Of a DNA stretch of 64,000 nucleotides, positions 25,641 to 32,695 are shown in pieces; the first letter of the stretch is position 1; every line of letters begins with the position of its first letter. Below the pieces are notes generated by a model, which saw only the letters and a program-made list of their open reading frames with translations, had not been told where the DNA came from and ran no database searches. The translations under genes and the position numbers were made by a program. Source of the DNA: Pseudomonas sp. DTU12.3 (GTDB lineage Bacteria; Pseudomonadota; Gammaproteobacteria; Pseudomonadales; Pseudomonadaceae); contig NZ_CP027218.1 of NCBI RefSeq assembly GCF_004124275.1, forward strand, positions 5,713,001 through 5,777,000, given 5' to 3'.

Positions 25641-26641
25641 CAGGGATTCATTGCTTTCGGGTTCGGGGTTACGCCAAACCGTGCCCGATAATCACTCGGC
25701 GCCAGCCCGGTGATTTTTCTGAAAATCGCGCGAAACGCCCCGGGATCCTGATAACCCACCGTCCACGCAATGTGATCGATGGTGCCATTGCTGAACTCAA
25801 GCATCTCGCGAGCTTTGCCCACCCGCAGATGCTGGCAATACTCCGTTGGCTTCAACCCGGTCGCCGCACGAAAGCGGCGCAGGAAGGTGCGCTCCTCAAG
25901 CCCCGCACGCTCGGCCATGGTCGTGAGCGAAACCTCGGTGGCGCCGGTACTCTGCAACCAATGCTGAACCTTGAGAATCGCGGCGTCGCCGTGACTGAGG
26001 ATCGGCGCAAAATTACTGCCGCATTCACTGGCACTGTCGCTGTGTTCGACCACCAGAAAGCGTGCCGTACTTGAAGCGATACTCGGCCCGAGCAAACGAT
26101 CAACCAGACGCAGCCCCAACTCTGACCACGCCATTAACCCGGCCGTGGTTATCAAGTCGCCGTCATCGACAATCGGTGTATCTGCCTTGAGTTTGATTTT
26201 CGGATAACGCTCGGCGAAAGCCTTGGCCGACGTCCAGTGGGTGGTAGCGCTGCGACCATCGAGCAGACCGCTTTCCGCCAGCAGCAGCGAACCCACGCAG
26301 ACGCCGCCCAGCGTGGCGCCGCGAGCGTGCTGAGCGCGCAGCCATTGCGCCAGGGCGGGGGACATTTGCCCCGCGCTAAAACCACCGATGGACGGCGGAA
26401 TCAGCACCGCCAGCAAAGCACTGTTAGCCTGCGGATAACTGTCGTGAACCCGCTGCGGCGGCTGGTCACCTTCGACCTGCCAATGACTGACCCGCAGCAG
26501 CGGCAGTTGCGCAGCCTGATGCTCGGCAGCAATCCGGTTGGCCACCGCAAACAGATCGGTCAGGCCATGCACCGCCGCCATCTGCGCACCGGGGTAAATC
26601 AAGATGCCCAGTTCAGCGACAGCAGCCCTTTCTGCGCCCAT
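25640..26641 (-). CDS. GlxA-type transcriptional regulator (DJ-1/PfpI plus AraC HTH)
   Basis: The 333-residue protein has an N-terminal DJ-1/PfpI-like domain (about 8-190) with a nucleophile-elbow Cys in GVCVGSLLLAESG near residue 120. A C-terminal AraC helix-turn-helix domain (about 225-325) includes TIDHIAWTVGYQDPGAFRAIF and ends with the family's PSDYRARF motif. Relatives control arginine, carnitine and glycine-betaine catabolism; the effector here is unknown. I place the start at 26641, where the DJ-1 fold begins. It is divergent from a cysteine hydrolase gene 100 bp away, a common regulator-target layout. Confidence 0.9.
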   Translation of the reverse strand: MGAERAAVAELGILIYPGAQMAAVHGLTDLFAVANRIAAEHQAAQLPLLRVSHWQVEGDQPPQRVHDSYPQANSALLAVLIPPSIGGFSAGQMSPALAQWLRAQHARGATLGGVCVGSLLLAESGLLDGRSATTHWTSAKAFAERYPKIKLKADTPIVDDGDLITTAGLMAWSELGLRLVDRLLGPSIASSTARFLVVEHSDSASECGSNFAPILSHGDAAILKVQHWLQSTGATEVSLTTMAERAGLEERTFLRRFRAATGLKPTEYCQHLRVGKAREMLEFSNGTIDHIAWTVGYQDPGAFRAIFRKITGLAPSDYRARFGVTPNPKAMNP

Positions 26642-26741
26642 TGTCAGTTTTCCCCTGTCTATTGTCGGTGCGGCCAATCCCCGAATCGTCGGCCGTCGCC
26701 AATACTGAAGCCACTTCCAGCCAATCCATCGAGGACACACC

Positions 26742-27296
26742 ATGGCCAAGCAAGCGCTCATCGTAGTCGATATCCAGAACGACTACTTCCCCCAAGGCAA
26801 GTGGCCGTTGGCCGGTGCCGACGCCGCTGCTGACAACGCCGCGCGACTGCTTGCAGCGTTCCGCGAGACGGGTGATTCAGTGGTGCACATCCGTCACGAG
26901 TTCACATCGAACGATGCGCCGTTTTTCATTCCCGGATCGGAGGGCGCCAAGCTGCACCCGAAAGTGCTCAACCGCGCCGACGAGCCCGTCGTGCTCAAGC
27001 ACTTCGTCAATTCGTTTCGCGAAACCGAACTGCAAGCGATCCTCGATGAACAAGGCATCAAGGAGCTGGTGGTGGTTGGCAGCATGAGCCACATGTGCGT
27101 CGACGGCATCACCCGTGCGGCGGCTGACCTCGGCTACACCGTCACAGTGATTCACGATGCCTGCGCCAGCCGCGACCTGGAGTTCAACGGCATGACCGTG
27201 CCTGCCGCGCAGGTACACGCCGCTTTCATGTCGGCGCTGGGTTTTGCCTATGCCAGTGTGGTCTCGACTGATGAGTTTCTGGCCTCCAGCCATTAA
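26742..27296 (+). CDS. Isochorismatase-like cysteine hydrolase
   Basis: The 184-residue protein has the catalytic triad of the nicotinamidase/isochorismatase family: Asp10 in VVDIQNDYFPQG, a Lys in VVLKHFVNSF, and Cys119 in SMSHMCVDGITRAAADLGY. The cis-peptide-type VVGSMSHMC segment is intact. Such enzymes hydrolyse amide or vinyl-ether bonds of small molecules; the residues do not settle which. A GAGGACACACC ribosome site precedes the ATG. The divergent GlxA-type regulator is the likely controller. A rho-independent terminator follows 22 bp after the stop. Confidence 0.9.
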   Translation: MAKQALIVVDIQNDYFPQGKWPLAGADAAADNAARLLAAFRETGDSVVHIRHEFTSNDAPFFIPGSEGAKLHPKVLNRADEPVVLKHFVNSFRETELQAILDEQGIKELVVVGSMSHMCVDGITRAAADLGYTVTVIHDACASRDLEFNGMTVPAAQVHAAFMSALGFAYASVVSTDEFLASSH

Positions 27297-27318
27297 GACA
27301 CACTTTGTTAAATGTCTC

Positions 27319-27344
27319 GGCCCGCCTGGTTGCGGGCCTTTTTT
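27319..27344 (+). terminator. Rho-independent terminator after the cysteine hydrolase gene
   Basis: GGCCCGC and GCGGGCC pair around a CTGGTT loop and are followed by TTTTTT. Confidence 0.92.
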
Positions 27345-27358
27345 CGCTTGCTTTAAAA

Positions 27359-27420
27359 ATCTCACGCGTGAGCCATTGATGGCGCTTTGATTTGGTTGTA
27401 GTGTGGCTCACGCGTGAGAT
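27359..27420 (+). promoter_or_regulatory. Paired perfect palindromes flanking the yjfI operon promoter
   Basis: ATCTCACGCGTGAGCCA (27359-27375) and TGGCTCACGCGTGAGAT (27404-27420) are exact inverted copies. Each contains the perfect 12-bp palindrome CTCACGCGTGAG. The two centres are 46 bp apart. Between them TTGATG (27377-27382) and TAGTGT (27399-27404), 16 bp apart, form a plausible promoter, with a start near 27411 inside the second palindrome. This layout is typical of repressor operators. Confidence 0.75.
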
Positions 27421-27441
27421 ATTCATAACCGAGTCAATGCC

Positions 27442-28110
27442 ATGAAAAGCCGTTCTCCCACATCGAAATCAGAAAGCCCCAAGGGAGAGCGCGCAAAAGT
27501 GTCCGCGAAGAAACCATCGAGCTTCTATATGAAGCAGATGCGCGCGGGCCTGGCCGCCGCCGGTTATGTGAAACACGAAACTTGGGTGCTTCCCGAAAAC
27601 CGAAGCTTGCTCAAGCAAATGGAGCAACAGCTACGCCAACCGATTCTGGCTGGCTCTTTCATGTCGGAGAATTACATGAGCGCAGGCAACAACTGGAATA
27701 TCGATAGCCTCTTCAACGCCCTCAAGGCCCTGGACGAGGTGGCTTCGCAAGAAATCACGCTGTCGCTGATCCAGAGCTCCGAACCCAGCATCAAACTGGA
27801 AATGAATGAATTCGGCGGTCTGCCGATTCACATCGCCGTGGCCGGCCAGCAGATCATCGTCGACACCGTGCTGGTGGACATCGATTCGATCACTGACGTG
27901 CGCGCCTTCAACGACGCCGTGCTGCGCAGCCGGGAAATGTTCCCGCTGTCGTCGATCGGTATCGAGTCGATGCCGAACGGGCAGACCGTTTACAACATGT
28001 TTGGCGCCCTCAGCGCCGACTCGAGCCTGACCAACGTGGTGACCGAGGTGAAAACCCTGGTCGACAACGTGCAGCGCGCGAGTGAAGCCTTCGAACACTT
28101 CTTCAAGTAA
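27442..28110 (+). CDS. yjfI: YjfI-type DUF2170 protein with N-terminal extension
   Basis: The 222-residue protein has a DUF2170 domain from about residue 88 to the end (WNIDSLFNALKALDEV onwards). This corresponds to the whole of E. coli YjfI, which is about 133 residues. Residues 1-87 are extra. They include a basic lead (1-26) and the segment FYMKQMRAGLAAAGYVKHETWVLPENRSLLKQMEQQLR, in which a short strand (KHETWVLP) is followed by a helix. This resembles ribbon-helix-helix DNA-binding proteins. It is the first gene of a six-gene operon and lies directly after two palindromes. Its role as a regulator is my inference. Confidence 0.85.
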   Translation: MKSRSPTSKSESPKGERAKVSAKKPSSFYMKQMRAGLAAAGYVKHETWVLPENRSLLKQMEQQLRQPILAGSFMSENYMSAGNNWNIDSLFNALKALDEVASQEITLSLIQSSEPSIKLEMNEFGGLPIHIAVAGQQIIVDTVLVDIDSITDVRAFNDAVLRSREMFPLSSIGIESMPNGQTVYNMFGALSADSSLTNVVTEVKTLVDNVQRASEAFEHFFK

Positions 28111-28127
28111 TCAACAGGGAATATCCA

Positions 28128-28826
28128 ATGACTCAGTCCATCTGGAGCAAGTTGTTCACCGCACTGCGCGGCGGCGCCAATGAAGTCGGCGAAGCCATCG
28201 TCGACCAGCAGGCCCTGCGTATCCTCGATCAGGAAATCCGCGACGCCGACACCGCGCTGTCGAATGCCCGTCGCGAACTGGTCACTATCATGGCCAAGCA
28301 CAAACTGGCCGCCGACCGCGTGAGCGAGTACGACGCCAAGATCAAGGATCTCGAAGCCAAGGCTGTCGCAGCCCTGAGTGCCGGTCGCGAAGACCTGGCG
28401 CTGGAAGTGGCCGAAGCGATCTCGACCCTGACCAACGACCTCGATGCCGAGAAAAAACAAAGCGACGAGTTCGGCACCTACGCCGAGAACATGCGCAAAG
28501 ACATCAACAAGGCCGAAGCCCGCATCAAGAGCCTGCGCCAGCAAGTGGACATGGCCAAGGCGCGTGAAAGCGTGCAGAAAGCCCAAGTCAGCGCATCGAT
28601 TGCCAGCGGCGGCGCCAACGGCAAACTGGAAACCGCAGTGGGCACCCTCAACCGTCTGCAAGCCAAGCAGCAGCAGCGCGCTGCCGAGCTGAGTGCGGCG
28701 GACGAGCTGGCGGATGCATCGTCCGGCAACGACCTCGATCGCAAACTGCGCGACGCCGGCATCACGCCGAACGAAGGCAGCGCCAACGCGATTCTTGAGC
28801 GCCTGAAGCAGAAGTCCGCGCAGTAA
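28128..28826 (+). CDS. yjfJ: PspA/IM30 family membrane-stress protein (YjfJ-like)
   Basis: The 232-residue protein is almost entirely helical coiled coil, with the PspA/IM30 pattern: an amphipathic N-terminus, then ALRILDQEIRDADTALSNARRELVTIMAKH. Long heptad-rich helices follow to about residue 190, and the C-terminal part is acidic. PspA-type proteins form ESCRT-III-like rods on damaged inner membranes. AGGGAA lies 8 bp before the ATG. It lies 17 bp after yjfI. Confidence 0.92.
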   Translation: MTQSIWSKLFTALRGGANEVGEAIVDQQALRILDQEIRDADTALSNARRELVTIMAKHKLAADRVSEYDAKIKDLEAKAVAALSAGREDLALEVAEAISTLTNDLDAEKKQSDEFGTYAENMRKDINKAEARIKSLRQQVDMAKARESVQKAQVSASIASGGANGKLETAVGTLNRLQAKQQQRAAELSAADELADASSGNDLDRKLRDAGITPNEGSANAILERLKQKSAQ

Positions 28827-28843
28827 GCGTTTTGCACAAAACC

Positions 28844-28933
28844 TGTGGGAGCGGGCTTGCCCGCGAAGGCCATGTGTCAGTCGGTACTTTAGCCGCCTGA
28901 CTCACCGCCTTCGCGAGCAAGCCCGCTCCCACA
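28844..28933. repeat. REPIN, family A, inside the yjf operon
   Basis: TGTGGGAGCGGGCTTGCCCG and CGAGCAAGCCCGCTCCCACA lie around a 41-bp centre, just after yjfJ. As a hairpin in the mRNA it could lower expression of the downstream genes relative to yjfI-yjfJ. Confidence 0.9.
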
Positions 28934-29025
28934 TGGTTTACGGCGTGTCGTTCATCGCTCGGCCCGGTACACTAACGACGTTTTTTTGCCGACGAACACC
29001 TCCACCCGCTTCAAGGAACGTATCC

Positions 29026-29676
29026 ATGGGATGGTTTAAAGATTTGCTGGGCACCAGTAATTGGCAGACCGCTGCGCCAACGCCAACCGTTGCCAGTGGC
29101 CCACTCGGGATGGCCCAGGGCAAAGCCGTCAGGTTCGATACGACTCTGGCGCTGCTGCTCGACGGTTCGACCTCGGTGCGCGTGCCCTTCGACCAGGCGA
29201 TCTGGAGCGCCGGCTGGGTCGACCTTGGCCAGTCCAACAAACTGCACCGCTATTACATGAACGACGAGGATTTCTGGGTACAGATCCACGTTACCGGTGA
29301 CGACCAGATCGAGTCGGTCACCCTGTTCAACTACCTCAGCTACGTGACCGTCAACAGTGACGCCGAGCTGCAGCGACTCGCCGGCCCAAGCAGCCCGATC
29401 GGCCTGCCGACCTACAGCCACGAAGGTGTCGAGTACACCCGTGAATGGGGCACTGAACAAGACCAGACAGAACTCGTACCGATGACCGAACAAGTGATCA
29501 ATCCGGATGAGAGCTACACCATCGAACATCACTCGATGCTTTACGCCCGCGACACCGGCCTGACCGATCGCCGCGAATTGCTGCTGTTCTCCGTCGAACA
29601 GGACGAAGAAGGCACCGTCAGCCTGAGCACCTCACTGGGCATCTCGCTGTACACGACTGATATCGGCACCATTTAA
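29026..29676 (+). CDS. yjfK: YjfK-type DUF2491 protein
   Basis: The 216-residue protein belongs to DUF2491 (E. coli YjfK). The ATG at 29026 is preceded by AAGGA, and the protein begins MGWFKDLLG, a short amphipathic start. It is rich in acidic residues and beta strands (KLHRYYMNDEDFWVQIHVTGDD; VEYTREWGTEQDQTELVPM). No signal peptide or membrane helix is visible. Function unknown; the position between the PspA and DUF350 genes suggests a part in the same membrane system. Confidence 0.88.
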   Translation: MGWFKDLLGTSNWQTAAPTPTVASGPLGMAQGKAVRFDTTLALLLDGSTSVRVPFDQAIWSAGWVDLGQSNKLHRYYMNDEDFWVQIHVTGDDQIESVTLFNYLSYVTVNSDAELQRLAGPSSPIGLPTYSHEGVEYTREWGTEQDQTELVPMTEQVINPDESYTIEHHSMLYARDTGLTDRRELLLFSVEQDEEGTVSLSTSLGISLYTTDIGTI

Positions 29677-29690
29677 AAAGGAAGTTTTTC

Positions 29691-30116
29691 ATGCTGGAAG
29701 TGCTGGCCGTTTCCCTCAACAAGACCGCATTGGTCGGTTTCGTCGTCTACCTGATCGGCGCCGTCTTGCTGTTCATGCTGTTTCAATTCGTCTACACGCG
29801 CATCACCCCGCACAAGGAATTCGAGCTGATCCGCGCCGGCAACAGCGCCGCCGCAATTGCTTTGTCTGGTGCGATCATCGGTTTTGCGATTCCGGCCAGT
29901 AACGTGATCGCCTTTTCGGTCAACGTCGTCGACTTCGTGCTTTGGGCGGTGATCGCGGCGGTTGTACAACTGCTGGCGTTTCTCGCCACAGGCCTGGTCC
30001 TCAAAGGCACTTCGCAACGCATCGTCAACGGTGAAGTGGCTTCCGGCATTTACGTCGCTGCGGTGGCGATCAGCGTCGGCATGCTCAATGCCGCGTGCAT
30101 GACACCGTCCAACTGA
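29691..30116 (+). CDS. yjfL: YjfL-type DUF350 membrane protein
   Basis: The 141-residue protein has four predicted transmembrane helices (about 12-33, 52-75, 80-102 and 115-135). It carries the DUF350 signature around ELIRAGNSAAAIALSGAIIGFAIP. AAGGAAG precedes the ATG. DUF350 proteins are often encoded beside PspA-like and glutathionylspermidine-synthase-like genes; their function is not established. It ends 17 bp before the DUF1190 gene. Confidence 0.9.
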   Translation: MLEVLAVSLNKTALVGFVVYLIGAVLLFMLFQFVYTRITPHKEFELIRAGNSAAAIALSGAIIGFAIPASNVIAFSVNVVDFVLWAVIAAVVQLLAFLATGLVLKGTSQRIVNGEVASGIYVAAVAISVGMLNAACMTPSN

Positions 30117-30133
30117 CCGGCAGGAAGCCCTCG

Positions 30134-30829
30134 ATGAAACGCAGTAAATACGTTCAGTTGTCCCTCGCCGCTTCGGTGGCCCTGGCCATTTCCGGCGAAG
30201 CGGCAGCAATCGATCAGCCACGCAGCTTCCAGAGTGTCGAGCAGTGTGTCGATGCCGAAGTCGCCGCCGATGTCTGCTCGAACGCCTACGTCGCCGCCCT
30301 GACCGAACACCGGCGCATCGCCCCGGCGTACGATGACAAGGCCGAGTGCGACGCCGACTTTGCCGCCAACTGGTGCCAGAAAAACTCGTCCGGCAAATTC
30401 GTGCCGAAACTGGGCGGCTTCAAGATCCGCCAGAACGCTGAAGCGCCGCAGAATCTTGATGCGCTTGCCGATGCGCAAATGCCCGCCGGTGACGCCAACG
30501 CCGCACAGGCCGCACAGGCTACGAGCCACTCTTCCGGCAGTTCGACCAGCGGCCTGCTCACCGGATGGCTGATCGGCAATGCGATGAGCAACAATTCCAA
30601 TCGCACGGTTTATCGCGATCGCGACACACGCCAGACCTACAACACCTCGACGCAGTACCGCAAAGTCGAATCGGCACCGGTCACGCGCAGCCAGCCCGAC
30701 TACGAGAGCAGCAAGAGCAAGCCGGTGAACGTCGCTTCCTCGACTTCCCGTGGTGGTTTCGGCAGCCAGTCCAGTGCCCGTAGCGGTTGGGGTGGCTGGG
30801 GCAGCAGTTCCGGTCGTTCGAGCAGCTGA
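30134..30829 (+). CDS. yjfM: YjfM/YgiB-type DUF1190 protein
   Basis: The 231-residue protein starts at 30134 after a GGCAGGAAG ribosome site. It has a basic, hydrophobic leader (MKRSKYVQLSLAASVALAIS), probably a signal peptide. The DUF1190 core contains four Cys (QCVDAEVAADVC...ECDADFAANWC), which could form disulphides in the periplasm. A glycine/serine-rich tail with repeated Ser-Ser and Gly-Trp-Gly motifs occupies roughly residues 190-231. E. coli YgiB and YjfM have the same layout. It lies 2 bp before the synthase-like gene. Confidence 0.88.
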   Translation: MKRSKYVQLSLAASVALAISGEAAAIDQPRSFQSVEQCVDAEVAADVCSNAYVAALTEHRRIAPAYDDKAECDADFAANWCQKNSSGKFVPKLGGFKIRQNAEAPQNLDALADAQMPAGDANAAQAAQATSHSSGSSTSGLLTGWLIGNAMSNNSNRTVYRDRDTRQTYNTSTQYRKVESAPVTRSQPDYESSKSKPVNVASSTSRGGFGSQSSARSGWGGWGSSSGRSSS

Positions 30830-30831
30830 TC

Positions 30832-31989
30832 ATGAAAAAGATCCACTGCGCCGAGCGCCCCGACTGGAAACAGACCGCCGAGAGCCTCGGCTTCATGTTC
30901 CATACCATCGACGACGAACCGTACTGGGACGAAAGCGCCTACTACCAGTTCTCGCTGGCGCAGATCGAAAACGATCTCGAGGATCCGACCACCGAACTGC
31001 ACGAGATGTGCATGGACCTGGTCGACCGTGTCGTGCGCAGCGAAGAGTTGCTCGACCGCTTGAGCATCCCGCCGTCGTACTACGACATGATCCGCACCTC
31101 TTGGCTGGAAGGTCATCCGCATCTGTACGGGCGCATGGACTTTTCCTACAGCGGTAACGGCCCGGCGAAACTGCTCGAGCTCAATTACGACACGCCGACC
31201 AGCCTCTACGAAGCGGCGGCGTTCCAGTGGGGCTGGCTTGAGCAATGCATCGAGCGCGGTACGCTGCCGCGCCATGCCGACCAGTTCAACAGCATCGACA
31301 CCAAACTGCATCAGGCTTTTGCCGAGTTGCAACTGAAGCGGCCGTTCTACTTTGCTTCGATGCGAGACTCGGTCGAGGACAAAGGCACCACCGATTACCT
31401 GCGATTGATCGCCGAGAAAGTCGGTATCGAATCGCGGCACATCGACATCGAGGACATCGGCCTGACGGTTGAAGGTCGCTTTGTTGATCTGCAAGATCGC
31501 TGGATCCCGCACCTGTTCAAGCTGCACGCCTGGGAATTCATCTTCCACGAACCCTTCGGTGCGGCAATTGCCGAGTGCGACACGCAGTTTTTCGAACCGG
31601 CATGGAAGGCGATCCTGTCGAACAAAGGCGTGTTGCCGTTGCTGTGGGAAATGCACAAGGGCCATCCGAACCTGCTGGCCGCGCATCTTGATCCAGATCC
31701 GGCCAGTGCAGTGCCCAAGGGCTGGGTACGCAAGCCGTACTTTTCCCGCGAAGGCGCCAACATTGAACTGCAGACGGCTGACGGTCTGATCGTCAAAGAG
31801 GACGGGCCGTACACCGATGCGCCATTTATCCTGCAGGAGTTTGCGCCGCTGCCGAAATTTGGCGACAGCTACACGCTGATCGGCTCGTGGGTGATTGGCG
31901 ATCAGGCGGCGGGGATTGGTGTGCGGGAGGACAACAGTTTGATCACCAAGGACTCCAGCCGCTTCCTGCCGCACCTGATTCTTGACTGA
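30832..31989 (+). CDS. yjfC: Glutathionylspermidine synthase-like protein (YjfC/YgiC)
   Basis: The 385-residue protein matches the C-terminal ATP-grasp synthetase part of glutathionylspermidine synthase. Visible are YGRMDFSYSGNGPAKLLELNYDTPTSLYE and WKAILSNKGVLPLLWEMHKGHPNLL, followed by the lysine-containing GWVRKPYFSREGANI and LQEFAPLP segments. The amidase domain of the E. coli GspSA enzyme is absent, as in YgiC/YjfC, whose substrate is not settled. An amide-bond ligase acting on a peptide is likely. It closes the operon; a REP-like hairpin and a terminator follow. Confidence 0.9.
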   Translation: MKKIHCAERPDWKQTAESLGFMFHTIDDEPYWDESAYYQFSLAQIENDLEDPTTELHEMCMDLVDRVVRSEELLDRLSIPPSYYDMIRTSWLEGHPHLYGRMDFSYSGNGPAKLLELNYDTPTSLYEAAAFQWGWLEQCIERGTLPRHADQFNSIDTKLHQAFAELQLKRPFYFASMRDSVEDKGTTDYLRLIAEKVGIESRHIDIEDIGLTVEGRFVDLQDRWIPHLFKLHAWEFIFHEPFGAAIAECDTQFFEPAWKAILSNKGVLPLLWEMHKGHPNLLAAHLDPDPASAVPKGWVRKPYFSREGANIELQTADGLIVKEDGPYTDAPFILQEFAPLPKFGDSYTLIGSWVIGDQAAGIGVREDNSLITKDSSRFLPHLILD

Positions 31990-32000
31990 AACGCCCTCCG

Positions 32001-32080
32001 TGTAGGAGCTGCGGCACGCTGCGATCTTTTGACTTTGTTTTTAAGATCAAAAGATCGCAGCGTGCCGCAGCTCCTACAGG
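32001..32080. repeat. REPIN, family B variant
   Basis: Arms TGTAGGAGCTGCGGCACGCT and AGCGTGCCGCAGCTCCTACA are exact complements. The core carries matching changes in both arms (GGCACGC instead of CGCAGGC), so both halves changed together. The A/T-rich centre holds GACTTTGTTTTTAAGATC. Confidence 0.88.
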
Positions 32081-32101
32081 GCGCGTGTTTTATGCAGGCA
32101 C

Positions 32102-32137
32102 AAAAAAGGCCCGTCGCTTGATGCGACGGGCCTTTTT
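32102..32137. terminator. Bidirectional terminator between the yjf operon and ssb
   Basis: AAAAAGGCCCGTCGC and GCGACGGGCCTTTTT pair around TTGAT, with A- and T-runs that serve both strands. It ends ssb transcription from the right and yjfC transcription from the left. Confidence 0.93.
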
Positions 32138-32161
32138 ATTGGCAGCGGTTACAACATCGGA

Positions 32162-32686
32162 TCAGAACGGGATATCGTCATCAAAGCTGTCGAAATCCGG
32201 AGCTGGTTGCGGTGCCGCCTGCTGTGGAGCCGGGGCCGAACGCTGTTGCGGAGCCGACTGCTGAGGACGCGGAGCCTGCTGGCGTGGAGCCGGAGCGGAC
32301 TGCTGGTAGTTGTTGCCGCCACCTTGTTGGTCGCCCTGTTGTGGACGGCCGCCGAGCAGTTGCATGGTGCCTTGCATGTCGACCACGATTTCGGTGGTGT
32401 AACGCTTGATACCGTCTTTTTCCCACTCGCGGGTCTGCAGCTTGCCTTCGATGTAGACCTGCGAACCTTTACGCAGGTATTCGCCGGCGATTTCCGCAAC
32501 CTTGCCGAACATCGAAACACGGTGCCACTCGGTCTTCTCGACCTTCTGACCGGTTTGCTTGTCGGTCCACTGTTCGCTGGTTGCCAGACTCAGGTTGGTC
32601 ACGGCGTTACCGTTAGGCAGGTAGCGAACTTCGGGATCCTGGCCGCAAGTGCCGACCAATATGACTTTGTTAACCCCACGGGCCAT
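32162..32686 (-). CDS. ssb: Single-stranded DNA-binding protein
   Basis: Ssb coats single-stranded DNA in replication and repair. The 174-residue protein has an OB fold (about 1-110, MARGVNKVILVGTCGQDPEVR). A flexible Gln/Pro/Ala-rich linker follows (about 115-160), and the conserved acidic tip FDDDIPF recruits partner proteins. It starts 9 bp after the MFS gene and shares its direction. The divergent uvrA beyond the MFS gene reflects the old ssb-uvrA neighbourhood. Confidence 0.96.
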   Translation of the reverse strand: MARGVNKVILVGTCGQDPEVRYLPNGNAVTNLSLATSEQWTDKQTGQKVEKTEWHRVSMFGKVAEIAGEYLRKGSQVYIEGKLQTREWEKDGIKRYTTEIVVDMQGTMQLLGGRPQQGDQQGGGNNYQQSAPAPRQQAPRPQQSAPQQRSAPAPQQAAPQPAPDFDSFDDDIPF

Positions 32687-32695
32687 AACGTTCTC

